Source of the DNA: Daucus carota subsp. sativus
Taxonomy: Eukaryota; Streptophyta; Magnoliopsida; Apiales; Apiaceae
DNA length: 64,000 nt
Reading direction: 5' to 3'
NCBI RefSeq assembly: GCF_001625215.2
Contig: NC_030383.2
Coordinates: 51,332,380 to 51,396,379 of the forward strand
In this document: positions 24,990 through 37,613 of the stretch, piece after piece
Position numbering within the stretch: position 1 is the first letter of the stretch
Layout of the letters: every line of letters begins with the position of its first letter
Notes under the pieces: generated by a model
Seen by the model: the letters and a program-made list of their open reading frames with translations, nothing else
Told to the model about the DNA's origin: nothing
Database searches by the model: none
Program-made: the position numbers and the translations under genes

Positions 24990-27900
24990 GGGTTATATAT
25001 CAAACGAGCCACTCGTTCCGATTAAATATCTCGTCTAGACCACCCATTACAAAGTCATATCATTTAAACCACTCAACCCAACTTATATATCATTCCGTTA
25101 GTTACTTGTCATGATATTTGACGGAAACCGTTAAGTGCTTACATGGCATCCACGTCGCTTCCCAGTGGCATTCTGACATGGCATGATCAACGTGCAAGTA
25201 TAATAACAAAAAAACCTAATTAGACTATTCATCTAGCATAAAACTAATTGAAGGGAAGAAAAATCTCAAGGGATTGAGCTTCAAGGGATCAACGTTGATG
25301 ATCGAGCATCTCAATGTCTGAAGACGATGGACGTGTGCCTGGACAATTTCACAAGGTGATTTAAAAACTCTGAACTATATATTAGCGTTTTATAAGAACA
25401 GAGTATACTACTGTTGTGTGTGATCCATATGTATACTACACTGCTACTTGACACTATATATATACTCTTCAGCACATGGCCGCTATGGCGTTATATTTCT
25501 TAATCTTGTTGGTTATCTAATTTATGTGTCTATGCTATTCAGGTATCAAAGGAGTTTGTGGATATAGAGCTTCATCACCATGGTACTTTTACTGCTGATG
25601 CAAGAAATCCTATATATATCGGGGGGTATGTTGATGTTATTAAGAACTTCAATACTGATTTCCTGTCGTACAGAAATTTAGATGAATTTGCTGAAAAATT
25701 TAATTATAGTCCTGAATGTTTGGTCCATTTTAAGAATGATGGTAAAAATATGTTTAGTGGAATGAGATTACTATATGATGATGTTACAATCAGGGAGTGT
25801 GTTAAAATATGCGAGCCTTATGGTAAAATTGAGTTGTTTGTTGACCATTCTTTTACGAAGGATTTGGTTGTGAAAGACAAGGGTAAAAAATTAGTTGTTG
25901 AGGATACGAGAATTGACAGTGGGGATGGGGATCAATATAATGATAGTGAGGATGATGATTTTGTCTACGAGGAAACTGGGAGTGAATTTAGTGACAGTAC
26001 ACATTCTTTTGTGATTGAAAGTGATGATGAGTTGGAGCAGAATAGATTAAAGAAGAAACAAGTTCAGGATACAATAAAAATTGCAATGGCCACACCTTTC
26101 CAAGAATCAGATTTTGAATCTGATGAGCTGATGTCAATTGATTCCTCAAGTGAGGATGAAAATAGGGAATCTGGATATATAGGGCCACCTGTCGTGACTG
26201 TGAAGAAGAGAAGAAAAGTTGTAGGTATTACAAGTAGAAGGAGTAATAATCTGGAATTCAATGTTGGAATGGCGTTTGTAAACATGGAGGAATTTAGAAA
26301 TTCAGTAAAACAATATGGTTTGGATGAAAGAAGGGGTGTCCATTTTGTGTGCAATGAGCCTGACAGAGCCCATGTTAAGTGTGATTCTGGTTGCCCTTTC
26401 AGAATTTGGGTGAGAAGACAACAACAAAGTGAGATTGTTGAAATTAAAACTTTGGTAAATGAGCATCTTTGTAGCAAGCCCTTTACAAATAAGCTAGCTA
26501 GTGTGAAGTATTTATCTCATAAACATGGTGATAGGATCCGAAAAAATCCTCAGTGGAGAGTGAAGGACATGATTGAGACTATTAGGAATGAGCTAGAAAT
26601 TGAGGTGCCCTGGATTAAGATTATGAGATTGAGGAAAGCTGCCCTCGATGGTGTAGCTGATCAGTTGAAAGAGCATTATTCGAGAGTGAGAGACTTTGGT
26701 TATGAGATTATAAAAAACAATTCACAGAACACTGTGAAGATCTCTGGTACAAGGCTGAATGATGGTGATGAAAATAGATTTAGAAGGATATATTTATAAA
26801 CTTTACAATTAGGTATAGTATTTAATACATGTTCGTGTTTTTAATATTTACCAGGTACATGCCACTGTTAGATATGCTCCAGGAAATACATTTTAAGCTG
26901 ATGAATAGGATAAGAGAGAAAAGAAAAGAGATGATGGACAACAATTCGCAAATATGTCCTAAAATCAAGAAAATATTGGATGAGAGGATTAATCAGTCCA
27001 GAAAGTGGAGGGCTGCTTGAGATGGTGAAAGTAGGTATCAAGTGAAATACAACACTAGATTTGTGACTGTTGACTTAGATAGGAGGTCTTGTGATTGCAG
27101 AGTTTTCGACTTAACAGGGATACCATGTTCTCACGCATTGGCAGCAATTTATAATAGAAGGCATCAACCCAATTACTATGTGTCAAATTTCTACAAAAGA
27201 GATAAATACCTTGCCAGCTATTCATATCCTCTGCAGGCACTTAAAGGTGTGGATTACTGGGAGTTTTACGGTGAGGATGTGATGCTTCCTCCAGAGATCC
27301 CTAAGAAACTAAGGGGCAGACCCAAGAGATTAAGGAGGAAAGAAGAATGGGAAGGGGGGACACAAGGAAAGAAGGGCAATACAGAAGAGAAGGTGCAGAG
27401 ATGGAGTAGTAAGAGGGTTCAACATTGTAGCAACTGCAAAAAGGCTGGTCATAGAAAATCAAAATGCCCAGATTTACAAACTGGTGAGAATGATTTATCT
27501 GGTGGATATGAGAGTGTTACAGAGTTGAATGGAGAAAATGCTACCCACAAGAGTGCAGGTCATACTTCAGCTCCAAAAAGAAAGACTCTGGGGCTTAAAA
27601 AGCCAAAATTACAAGTTAGAAGGTCCAGTATTACCCAGGATTCACAAACTAACAGTGCAAGTGCAGTTAACATGGGACAGCATGTACATGCCGCAAGTCT
27701 TCTTGGCTCACTGGGAGGCTCAGCAGTGTACAACAACAGTGATATGCACTTCTAGTTTACTTTTATGATGTGTGACTTTTGTTTGTTGAGACAAACTAGT
27801 AGTTATTATCTTTGCTAATGCAACTTATTTTGGTATTCATTTTTTGCTGTGTATGTCTCTAAATTATGCATAAATGATATTGATAATCTTTTGACGATAC

Positions 27901-28413
27901 AAAGTTTTGACAATTAATTTCTATGTCAAGTATAATTTATTTCTTCATTTGTATTTTTATAATTTAAAAATCACAACAAGAATTCATAGTAATTTTTTTA
28001 ATCCACATTGTAGTTTAAAATAGCTATTTTGTAATAAATTTTTATTAAGTTTGTAAAATTATAATTTTATAAAATAATAATTGTATAATAATTTTTAAAA
28101 TAATAATTTTAAAATTATTTATAAAGCAATAATTTTATCGTAATTAATAAAATAATAATTTTTATAATAAAATTGAATGTTATGTTAGTTGTTTATGTAT
28201 ATGGAAAATAAAGAGATGCACGTGTTATATTAACAACTAGTTACTGTGCAAAGCCTACGTGGATGCCACATCACTTTTCCATCCATGCAAAACTAGGGTA
28301 ACTAACCGAATGATATATAAGTTGGGTTCAGTGGTTTAAATGATATGACTTTGTAATGGGTGGTCTAGACGAGATATTTAATCGGAATGAGTGGCTTCTT
28401 TGATATATAACCC
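24990..28413 (+). mobile_element. Mutator-like element, TSD GAATGAGGAG
   Basis: 10-bp TSD at 24980-24989 and 28414-28423. Inverted ends begin GGGTTATATATCAAA and remain similar for about 150 bp, including CTCGTCTAGACCACCCATTA. It contains a MuDR-type transposase gene lacking its catalytic core. Confidence 0.95.
25314..27755 (+). pseudogene. MuDR-type transposase lacking the DDE domain
   Basis: Exon 1 25314-25355 (MSEDDGRVPGQFHK) splices by GT..AG to 25543, which opens a frame to 26799. That part has an acidic linker and the MuDR DNA-binding region with a CDSGCPFRIWV zinc-binding-like block. The frame ends just after FRRIYL, where the catalytic DDE domain of intact relatives should start. The gene resumes near 26853 (MPLLDMLQEIHFKLMNRI...), has a TGA in place of an expected Trp at 27018, then a SWIM finger (CDCRVFDLTGIPCSHALAAI) and a CX2CX4HX4C knuckle (CSNCKKAGHRKSKC). 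The core is deleted, so it cannot transpose itself, but both flanking DNA-binding modules are well preserved. Confidence 0.9.
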
Positions 28414-28494
28414 GAATGAGGAGTGTTGCCAAATAGGCATGTCAACATCAATGGGGGTGAAAATCTGATATGATTCAATCGGACAAATTTAATA

Positions 28495-29410
28495 GGGAAA
28501 ATAGATTTTTTTGTCACCGAATTTATTATGTTTTTAGAAACTTGTCACTCAACTAATTTTTTTTTCCTTTTAGCCACTGATGTTAGGTTTGGATTTGTTT
28601 TTAGTCACTAATTTAGGTTCGGATATGATTATTAGCATTGTGATAATTTTTTAGCATCATTAATACATAGTGATAGTATATAATTTTTTGATAATATGAT
28701 GTATGTTTATATTTTGTATATAGCAATAATAACATAAAATGAGGTGATATAATATTAAAATTAGGAAAAATCGTAATTAGAATTCTAGAAATTCAGTAAA
28801 TCATTAGTATGGAATCATTGACTTCAAATAATTCATGCTCTTCACGATAAAATAAAATCTAATTGAGTGATATGATGCATCATATTTCACTATTAAAGTT
28901 TCAATCACCTAGTTCAGCCTAAGATCTCTCTTAAATTTATCCTCATAATTTTTAATAACTTTATCTTATTATAATTTTCAAGATAAAGATAAATAAATAG
29001 AGAGGAAAACTTAACCTTCGATGATTTATGAGATTTTCTTTTTGCGTATAAAAATTTAAACACTAAATTTTTATTCAGAAGAAAAAATAAAATAATTTAT
29101 GAGAGTACACTTTTGAAAACCGTAAAATGCGTGTTTAACTTTTATCACCGAAGATAAACGATCTTGGGTACATAAAAGTACTATATATAAATATAGACAT
29201 ATATCAAATCATCAAAATATTACGGGTTATCATTATATTTTAATAATACTACAAAAAATTAATATAATGGTAATAATCAAATCCGAACCTAACTTTAGTG
29301 GCAAAAAAAATTCCGAACCTAACATCAGTGACTAAAAGGAAAAAAACTTTAGTTGAGTGGCAAGTTTCTAAAAACATAATAAGTTCGATGACAAAAAAAT
29401 CTATTTTCCC
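28495..29410. mobile_element. Non-coding Mutator-like/foldback element, TSD AATTTAATA
   Basis: Perfect 9-bp TSD (28486-28494, 29411-29419). Inverted ends start GGGAAAATAGATTTTTTTGTCA and are alignable for about 140 bp. AT-rich, non-coding centre. It inserted 72 bp beyond the previous Mutator-like element's TSD. Confidence 0.92.
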
Positions 29411-29419
29411 AATTTAATA

Positions 29420-30281
29420 CGATAATAATTTATAAGAATATATAACTCTGCGTCGTCAAAAAAAATAATAAAAAATATGGATTTAGTGTGATATGATCTA
29501 TTTATAAGACCGATGATATGACTTTATTGAAATGACAATTAACATAAATAAGTGGGTGTTTGGGAGTATGGCTTATGGGCTTAAAAGCCTGAAAAGTCCA
29601 CATTCGCTTTTATTACTCCGTTTGACAAAAACTCAGGAAGCGCTTAAGACAGCGAAAAGAAGTCTATAAAAGAAGCTACATTTCCTAGCTTTTTCTTGAG
29701 ACCAACTGTCACTGGTGTTCTGTTATCAACTTTATGCCATACACTCTCGATTAACACATATGTCTGTCTGTCATGAACCTGAGAAATAGGAACTTGTAGG
29801 TACTTTATCAATATATTCTAAATTCCTGCTAGCATAACCACCCACTTTTCATGTCTATTATGGTCTTTTTCCATTTATTTGGGCTGATCCATTTCTCATG
29901 GATATTACCCAATGCTGCACAACGACTTCCTAAACTTCAGTTATACCTGGCAGTTACCTACATCCTAAATTATAGCAATCATCTTAGAAATGTCCGCAAC
30001 GCAATCATCCTAAATTATAGCTTCTCGGATTAAACTGCTCTCATCGCACCATCATTCTGTATTACACCGCAACGCGAAACAAAACCCTAATTTCTCCTGA
30101 ATTTCGTCCAACTCTGCCCAAAGTTCAGGTTAGAATATAATTTCTGTGAAGTCCGCGTTCTAATAATTGTCGCGTTCTTTTTGAACAAGGTGGTGTCTTC
30201 GGGCAACAGATAATATCCACATTCACGACATTCCTAGTGGAGTTCCTCGATTTGACATTCTTCATATTTGTTTTTTGTCTT
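29420..30281. other. Intergenic, possible element end
   Basis: No gene. GTGGGTGTTTGGGAGTATGG at about 29551 resembles a common plant MITE terminus, without a partner or TSD. 30030-30130 looks like a leader of the pseudogene that follows. Confidence 0.3.
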
Positions 30282-31050
30282 AGGTGCTGGCTTTACGCAT
30301 GTCACATGTTCCAAATCCGTGAATCAGAGTGATGCATCCAATCTACAACTCAAAAACAAGGTCATTCTCATTTTCCTCATATTTTGAACATTTGTAGTAT
30401 GTAACGAAACTGGTCCAGGTTCACGATTTGGAACTCGAACTCTTGCTTCTAAAACAACCAATAACTCCTCCTACTCTACACAATGTTCAAATTAAGATAG
30501 TAACGAAATGCACCATGTATGCACGGCGTTCATAATCATATTTCCTCGCTTTTACATGCTTTATGTTCGATTTTTGTCTTAGGTTCCAACATTAAACATG
30601 GCGCATGGTCCAGGACCGTGAATCAGAGTGGTTCATTCAAGCTCCCAGTAAAAACACCAGGTATTTGTCTATATCCTTATTTGTGTCCTTTTTGTCGTGC
30701 TTTTTTTAAACCAATACTCTGGTGCGCAAAAGGGCTTGCATTTCTTCACAGTCCAGAAGTCAATGTGATTCATCGAGATTTTAGAACATCCAGTATATTG
30801 ATTGATTCTGTATGTGGAACATATTGATTGTATAAATTTACTGTCAAACTGTGTTCCCATTAAATTTGTTTTGCATTTCAAACACTCTGTTACTGATTGA
30901 CAGGAGTATACCGCAAAGCTCTCCAATTTTTGGTTGACAAAAGAACAATTTTTGGCTGGCAAAAGAAGGGCCAGAACATGAAAGAACCCACGTGTCTAGA
31001 TGAGTTTGGGAACATCCAGTTATGTAGCTCCAGAATATGCGGCTACAGGT
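30282..31050 (+). pseudogene. Receptor-like cytoplasmic kinase (RLCK VII-like) fragments
   Basis: Two copies of an N-terminal exon-like block (30282-30360 and 30581-30660) share the translated motif SxxVNQS. Downstream, 30727-30800 encodes AKGLAFLHSPEVNVIHRDF, the catalytic-loop region with HRD, and 30996-31047 encodes GTSSYVAPEYAATG, the activation-segment APE region, but only after a frameshift. The subdomains between are missing and stops are present. Kinase activity is not expected. Confidence 0.75.
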
Positions 31051-31263
31051 TATTATTCCATATAATTAGTTGTCAAAAGGGTTCAACATATAACATATGT
31101 TCTTTTGAATTCTATATTCTACATTTAATTAGATGTCAAAGAGTTAGTGATAGCTTTCAAGAGAACAAAAGATCTCTCTTTGCTATAGCTTATTTTACCA
31201 GATTCTAGAATACCTGCTAAAGTAAATGCCTATCTATATACAATTAAATATACCTCTGCTATA

Positions 31264-31735
31264 GTGAATGCGGGTGATGCTCAGGCTAGGGACAAGTTGG
31301 AACGTGTTCTCCAGTGCCTTGATAAGGGCAGATGTGACGCTCTACAGGACTGCATTACATGGACACGCGCGTTTAAGGTCAAGCTTTGTTTAGGTTTTCA
31401 TTCTTTTTCCTCATGTAAAGCAGCTGTCCAGTGTTTGCATGGTCTTTACTTTGTTTTTTGGCTTCAATTTTGAAGACTATTTCTTTAACCGTGTGAAGCA
31501 TCTGATATTTACTCTCCTAGAAGATTCCTCAACAAGTACTGGACCTCCATTTTGGTTTGATACTAAACAGTTTCCCCAACCACTGCAGTATACTACTTGG
31601 TATCCAAATAATTTGCATTTTGTCATGGCGGCTTCCATTTTATGAGCTGAGACGTTCGGAATTACTATTCTTGATTGGCTGTGCAGCCTAAGGCATTGGC
31701 AGAAGCTGTTGATAGAGTGATGGTTTTTGAATTGT
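31264..31735 (+). pseudogene. Ubiquitin-activating enzyme E1 (UBA1) fragment
   Basis: The first piece reads NAGDAQARDKLERVLQCLDK...CITW. After an intron-like gap, 31468-31650 reads FEDYFFNRVKHLIFT, then TSTGPPFWFDTKQFPQPLQ and LHFVMAASIL, followed by an in-frame TGA, AETFGI, and LAEAVDRV-like remnants out of frame. These blocks occur in the same order in plant E1 enzymes around the catalytic-cysteine domain. Only a small internal part of the roughly 1,000-aa protein is present, so it is non-functional. Confidence 0.8.
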
Positions 31736-31739
31736 AACC

Positions 31740-32779
31740 ATAATTTATGTGGTATACTTCTTTTGTGGCTGATTTAGAAATTTAAATAACAGTAACGCCG
31801 CTTGAATCATCCTGAAAATTGTGGCTGATTTCTGCACTTCATCTACCAGGTGTGTACATAATACTATGGGTCTGGAGTAAACTATGCAAAGGATAGGACA
31901 TGGGACTATATTCCAAACAGAGCTCAGGCCAACTACTGAAAGGCCAACTACGGTTTCAGTTTATTTCATCTATATTCTAATGGTCAAATTAAACTATGGT
32001 TGCACTATCTAATCGTTACGAATCGTTCTTTTACCATATATGGATGTTACTCAGCTACACACTATATCAGCATCTACTTATTTGTTGCACCTCTCTCCAC
32101 ATTATGCATCGTTAAGCTCACCAGGTTAGTTATATGAAATATGAGACATGTGCGTTGGCTGCAGTTTTAATATCGTAAAGCTAATACATTTGTCTAAATT
32201 TGATCTTATGTAGGTCAAGTTAACAAACACCCGACGTCTGCATTTTTTACCTCTCCTTCTGCAAGAAGTTTATAGCATATAAATTTAACAGGTATGGTCA
32301 AATAAACACTAGGTTTTAAATATAAGCTATATTGGAGACAAATATTATGGAAACTTTAATGTTATAAATTTAATTGCATTCAGCATGTGATCTTTTTAAT
32401 ATAGAAAAATATTGTTGGCTCATATTTGTTGATCTTTTGTTAATGAACTGCATCGTAAACTTTTTACTTATATTTTCTAAACCATAGTTCCTTTAGATTC
32501 ATTTTTTTTGTTTCATTGATTTGTTGTATCTGTTGAATTTTAAGTTCAAAATTTCTTGGTGATTGAATTGAGTCAGACCAATACAATAATTTTTAGCAAT
32601 ATGTTCAATTGATTGATGACTGATTTTATTTATAGATATATTGATTCTTTCTTCGTGTGTACGAATCCTTCAAACTCCTTTGACCTGTCTGTTTAGTTGC
32701 AGTATCTTGGATGGATTTACAAGTGAACTGATATGTTTGCCATGATGTTATTTTTATATAAGAAATCAGGACTTGAAAA
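31740..32779. other. Intergenic, no gene
   Basis: AT-rich with no convincing reading frame or element boundary. Confidence 0.4.
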
Positions 32780-33091
32780 TGTTGGTTTTAACACTGGGAT
32801 AATCAAGAATACAAAGCTTTATATGTGAAGTTTGTATACTCAGAGAGAAGAACTAGTAATGCAAAAACGATTGTATTACTTCTGTTATTATAAAACTGAA
32901 TGTAAATTATAATATAAAGAAAGTACTGCTAGCTAAAATCATGCATAAACTCCTATGATCAAGCAATTCCTACAATCAAGCCACTAACTGAAAGCTACTT
33001 CCTAAAATACCAGATTTATTCTCCTGTGCCAACGTGTAAGATACAACGTTAACATTTATTCAAAATGAATGTTTAGATTATAATGCCAACA
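32780..33091 (-). repeat. Copia 3' LTR, 312 bp
   Basis: Ends TGTTGG (32780) and CCAACA (33091). On the minus strand the purine tract GGGGGTGAA directly precedes the LTR. It belongs to the RNase H fragment at 33106-33590. Confidence 0.75.
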
Positions 33092-33105
33092 TTCACCCCC
33101 GTAAT

Positions 33106-33590
33106 CTAAACTTCAGACTGCAGATTCTTGATGCCCAACAGATCCCTCATTCTTTCAAATTTCACAGTAGACATGGCTTTAGTTAGTATATCAGCTCGTT
33201 GCTCTCCAGTACTGATATGTTTGATCAGGATTTCTCCACGCTCCACACAACTTCGAATGAAATGGTATCGAATATCTATATGCTTACTCCGCCCATGAAA
33301 AACAGAATTTTTAGTCAAGTCTATAGCAGACTTATTGTGTATGTATATTACGACTGGACCGAGCTTCTTACCCGTAATTTGACTAAGTAAATTACTGAGC
33401 CAAACTCCTTGACACGCAGCTGCATTGGCAGCCATAAACTCAGCTTCACATGAGCTTAAAGCTACACATCTTTGTTTCTGGGACACCCAAGTAATCAAAC
33501 TATCATTTAAGTAGAAAGCCATTCCACCCGTACTCTTTCGATCCTCGATATTACCTGCCAAGTCGCTGTCTGAGTACCCTGAAAGTAAAC
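33106..33590 (-). pseudogene. Ty1/copia RNase H fragment
   Basis: Open for about 150 codons: SDSDLAGNIEDRKSTGG, ALSSCEAEFMAANAAACQ, RSKHIDIRYHFIR and EQRADILTKAM are standard copia RNase H landmarks. Only this domain and the 3' LTR remain; the rest is cut off near 33600. It is a different copia lineage from the one at 3766-5890. Confidence 0.9.
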
Positions 33591-33727
33591 TTCTGGTTTA
33601 CTTCAAAATTAATTTCAATTATGGTTATTGTAAACTAATAGCGAAGCTTTCTCCAAATTACTTATAGTGCAATGAAATAGACTCAATATTTAAAGGCACT
33701 TGATATCTCAATTCGGTAAATTATATT

Positions 33728-34187
33728 CCCTCTGTTTGTCAATATTTGACGTCGGGGGTTTCTGCACACTTATTAAGAATTACACCTAGAGATGATTATA
33801 GATAAACTCATTTACACTTCTACCCTTATTGAAACTCACGTGTAATTATGATGAGATAGTCTGGAAACATGCACCGGTAGCTCGTTTTATGTGTAGTTTC
33901 TCATGTACAATAAAACTTGCCAACTTCACATAAATGTTTTTTTTTCATTTTTCAAAACTTCCCTCCACAGTTTTAATAAAGATTATTTCATCAAATCTTC
34001 AAAACTTCCCTCCATAATTTTTAGTAAGATTCAAATGAAATTTTTTAAAACCATCATCCATCCCAACATTCCCTCCATACACAATATTATAGATGACCAG
34101 CTAAAGGATGTCATACAAAACACTTGGCATCCAGGCGGAGAGAGAGATGTAACATACAGAAGGAGAAAAGTGTAGGCTGGGAAGATT
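33728..34187. other. One-sided Stowaway/mariner-type terminus and flank
   Basis: TTCCCTCTGTTTGTCAATA at 33728 resembles a Stowaway/mariner TIR and lies about 460 bp before the mariner-like transposase. No inverted partner was found to the right. Confidence 0.35.
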
Positions 34188-36385
34188 ATGGATAGAAATA
34201 TAGATTTGAATATTCCTGCAAACACAGACGATGGTATAACAATGGCCAATGAAACATGTTTTTTTTCTTACCCAATACTATTCTTTTTAGTTATAATGTG
34301 TATCTCTTCTTTATTGGTAATTTGAATGGTTTTTATAATCATAAATTTATCTAGGGTTCTTAGTGTGATTCAACATTTTTTTTTCATATTATATCTATGT
34401 TAGACTGAAAATATTATTGTCTCATTATTTTATATAGTATGTACTTTTGTTTCCCTTAGTAAAGTTTAATAGTTATATTTGTAAATTTTAATATTTGTGT
34501 GCACATATACAGTTGTCATAAATTCACAGGATCAGACACAAGAAGAAAATATCTCATCTCAACATAATAAGATATTTACAACAAATCAAATTGACTGGAC
34601 TGAACTTTTTGGGAGTAAGTTTATTTTATTATTCTTGTTTTTTAATTTGAGTTTCATTTTAATAATTTATAAATTTTACGGTCTAACTATTTATTTATTT
34701 TTTGTTACTTTTTATAGGTGAAACTTCTGTAGAATTAGAAAGTAATTCATTTCATGAACTTGACTTAAATTAAATTCCATTTGAGAGTAAGTTTTTTTTT
34801 TTGGAAATAATTTAATTTTGATAGGGCTAATTTGTTATTGTTTAAAATATTAAACATAATTTTTTTTAACTTTTGCTTTTGTAGATGCAAATAATTTGCC
34901 AGAAGAATAACAAATTTTGTTCCACTATAATGAAAGATTCACCACAAATTTGGATAATATATTTGAGCATCATGAGAGTAATTTCAAATTACCAATTTGA
35001 ATTTTGTATATTCTTTATAGAACTATTAATTAAAAAAGTTGTCACCTATATTTTATTTAATTTACTTGTTTTACAGGAGAAGAAAATGAATCGGAAAATC
35101 AAAGACAGGAAAAAATATATAAGATATTGTCAAATGAACAAAGACATGCTGTGTGTCTTGCTTTGCTACAAAGAAGTGCAAATGGTAAACTAAAGAAATA
35201 CACAACCAAGGAAGTTGCATCACTTTTCTCGGTGTCAATGAGGACAGTTCAGTGCATTTGGAAGTTCTCCAAGAAAAAATGAGGGATGGAGTCACAGATG
35301 TTTCTCATTCAAAAAGCGAAAATTGTGGTCGGAAAAGATTGGCGTAGACTGGAATAAATTTGAAAATCTTCCACTTACACAGAGAAAAACTCTCCGTGAT
35401 GCAGCAGCTGCTATGGGATTTAGCACATCAGTGTTGTCCAACAATTTGAAACAAGGAGTTATAAGGCGACACTCAAGTCCAATGAAGCCAAGTCTAACGA
35501 AAGATAACAAAAAAGTAAGACTAAAATTTTGTCTATCGATGCTAGACAAAAATAGTCTTCCGCACGAGCCAAAGTTTATGAATATGGATAACATAGTACA
35601 TATTGATGAGAAGTGGTTTAATTTGTCAAAAACTATAGAGTCATATTATCTTTTAACAAACGAAAAGGAGCCTCTTCGTACCTGTCAAAGCAAAATTTTT
35701 ATTACCATAGTCATGTTTTTGGCGGCTGTAGCACGTCCACAGTTTGATGATGATGGAAACATCACATTCTCTGGAAAGATTTGGATTTTTCCATTTTTTA
35801 CCAAAGAACCTCCTAAGAGGAGTAGTATAAATAGACTTGCGGGGACCCTCGAAACAAAAGCAATGACTTCTATGAAGAGAAAATGTAAAAGAATTCTTGA
35901 TTCAGAATGTATTGCCAGGAATAAGAGAAAAATGGCCAAGTGGGAACATGGAGGTCATATTCATTCAACTAGATAATGCAAGAACTCACGTAGATCCCAT
36001 GGATACAGAGTTTTGTGAAGCTGCACAAGAAGATGGTTTTTATATTCGTTTAATGTGTCAACCTCCAAACTCTCCTGATTTAAATGTCTTGGATCTTGGT
36101 CTTTTTCGAGCTCTCCAATCCTTGAGGTACAAACAAGCAGTGAAAACAATTGATGACCTTATACATGCAGTTGAAGAAACTTTTGAAAACTATCCAGTCG
36201 CCCAGTTGAACCATATCTTCTTGACTTTACAATTATGTATGAGGGAGATTATAAAAGTAAAAGGTGATAATAGTTACAAAATCCCTCATATTCGGAAAAA
36301 TGCTTTAGAAGAAGAAAACAAGTTACCTGAGCAAATAGATTGTGATTCTGATATTGTTAATGAAACAATCAAATATTTAAATTAA
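34188..36385 (+). pseudogene. Plant mariner-like transposase (DD39D type), decayed
   Basis: Begins MDRNIDLNIPANTDDG (34188). Short GT..AG introns separate N-terminal exons near 34188-34255, 34529-34614, 34719-34795 and 34884-34980, and the main exon starts near 35078. An HTH region (KKYTTKEVASLFSVSMRTVQ) precedes the catalytic part: IVHIDEKWFN (first Asp), IFIQLDNARTH (second Asp), QPPNSPDLNVLDLG (third Asp, 39-residue type spacing). Stops at about 34771 and 35280 and frameshifts near 35340 and 35890-35925 inactivate it. Elements of this type are the likely mobilisers of the Stowaway MITEs in the window. Confidence 0.88.
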
Positions 36386-36490
36386 GTATTTATTTTAATT
36401 TTTGTCAACTCTTTGTAAAATTTATCTTATAGGCAATTTACATTAATTTTGTTGTTATATATTGATCCAACTAATCAATTGTTACCTTTT

Positions 36491-37205
36491 TATACATTTT
36501 TATGTCAACGTCATGATTTTTAAATCAAAAACATATATTAAAAAAAGTATTTAATTTTTTGTGTAATGTAACCATTAAAATCTACTGTAGCGATAACACT
36601 GACAAGCCAATTTTTAGATTACTAAAAATTATTTAAAGAGAAGATGTTTTTAATTAATAAAATTTATTAATCATCAACATTGTAATTCATGCTACTTAAA
36701 CCATAATTTTCAATTGATTTTATTATTTGTCTATGATAAATTATATAGTTTGATATAATATAATTGTTATAAAAATAGATCTTACATATAAAATTTAATC
36801 TCCAAATTAAAACATACATAAATGTTTTTATTTTTATACATTTGTATATCTATGTCATAAAATTTTAATCAAAACAAATATTAAAAAAATAATATTTGAT
36901 TTATTGTGTAATATAACCATCATAATCAATTATAGCAATAATATACACGAACACCAACAAGTAAATCTTTAAATTATTAAAAATTATTTAAAGATAATAC
37001 ATGGATAAAAAAAATTAAATTTAAAGATGTTTTTAACTAATAAAACTTGCTAATCTCTACCACTATGATGCATGCTACTTAAATTATAATTTTTAACTGA
37101 TTTCATTATTTGACAATAACAAAATCATATATTTTGATATAATAAAATTTTATAAGAACAGATCTAACATATAAAATTTTCCTTCCAAATTAAAAATACA
37201 TAAAT
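36491..37205. repeat. Diverged tandem duplication of a ~340-bp AT-rich unit
   Basis: 36491-36830 and about 36831-37205 align along their whole length (shared stretches include TTTGATATAATA, AAAAATTATTTAAAGA and CATGCTACTTAAA). Substantial divergence and small indels show it is old. It lies between the mariner-like gene and the small DLNxxP gene model. Confidence 0.8.
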
Positions 37206-37239
37206 TTGATAAACATCAATTCTTTTTTCATAGTTCACA

Positions 37240-37539
37240 TCAATCTTTTGGACTTTCATTCAAATCAAATCCATATTCCACATCTTTACAATCTGCCGAG
37301 TCAACCACCAATTTTGCATCATTTTTAGTTTCTCCGGATTCATCACCTTTGTCCTACAATAAAAATTCTTTTACACTAGGAAAATATATATATGACATTA
37401 TGATTACCTCTTCAAGTACTACATCTTTAAGTAGAGGATTTTGATTATTTTCCTCCTTCTTTACTGATGTACCAATCTTGTTGTCTTCTTCACTTTTATA
37501 TTTGTCTTCTTCTTTCAGAACATGCCCCCCAGAATCCAT
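37240..37539 (-). CDS. Small acidic protein with C-terminal DLNxxP (EAR-like) motif
   Basis: Exon 1 is 37539-37408 (44 codons) and exon 2 is 37353-37240 (37 codons plus TGA), giving 81 aa. The 54-bp intron has GT..AG ends and is short for plants. The protein is highly charged (EEDKYKSEEDNK) and ends GFDLNESPKD, containing a DLNxxP motif of the kind known as an EAR repression motif. A TATAAATA-like box lies about 80 bp upstream. Without splicing the frame ends after 61 codons. I do not recognise a family. It could be a real small gene, a truncated regulator, or a piece of the neighbouring transposon, whose N-terminus also has an IDLN motif. Confidence 0.45.
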
Positions 37540-37613
37540 TGTTAAAATGTACTATTACTAGTATTATAAGAAAATGATGTAAAGAAAGACACATACATGT
37601 ATTCTATTGTGTG

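Noticed and set aside
29551-32230. GGGTGTTTG ... CAAACACCC as ends of one large element around the kinase/E1 fragments
   Set aside because: Only seven to nine bases match and no TSD; not enough to define an element.
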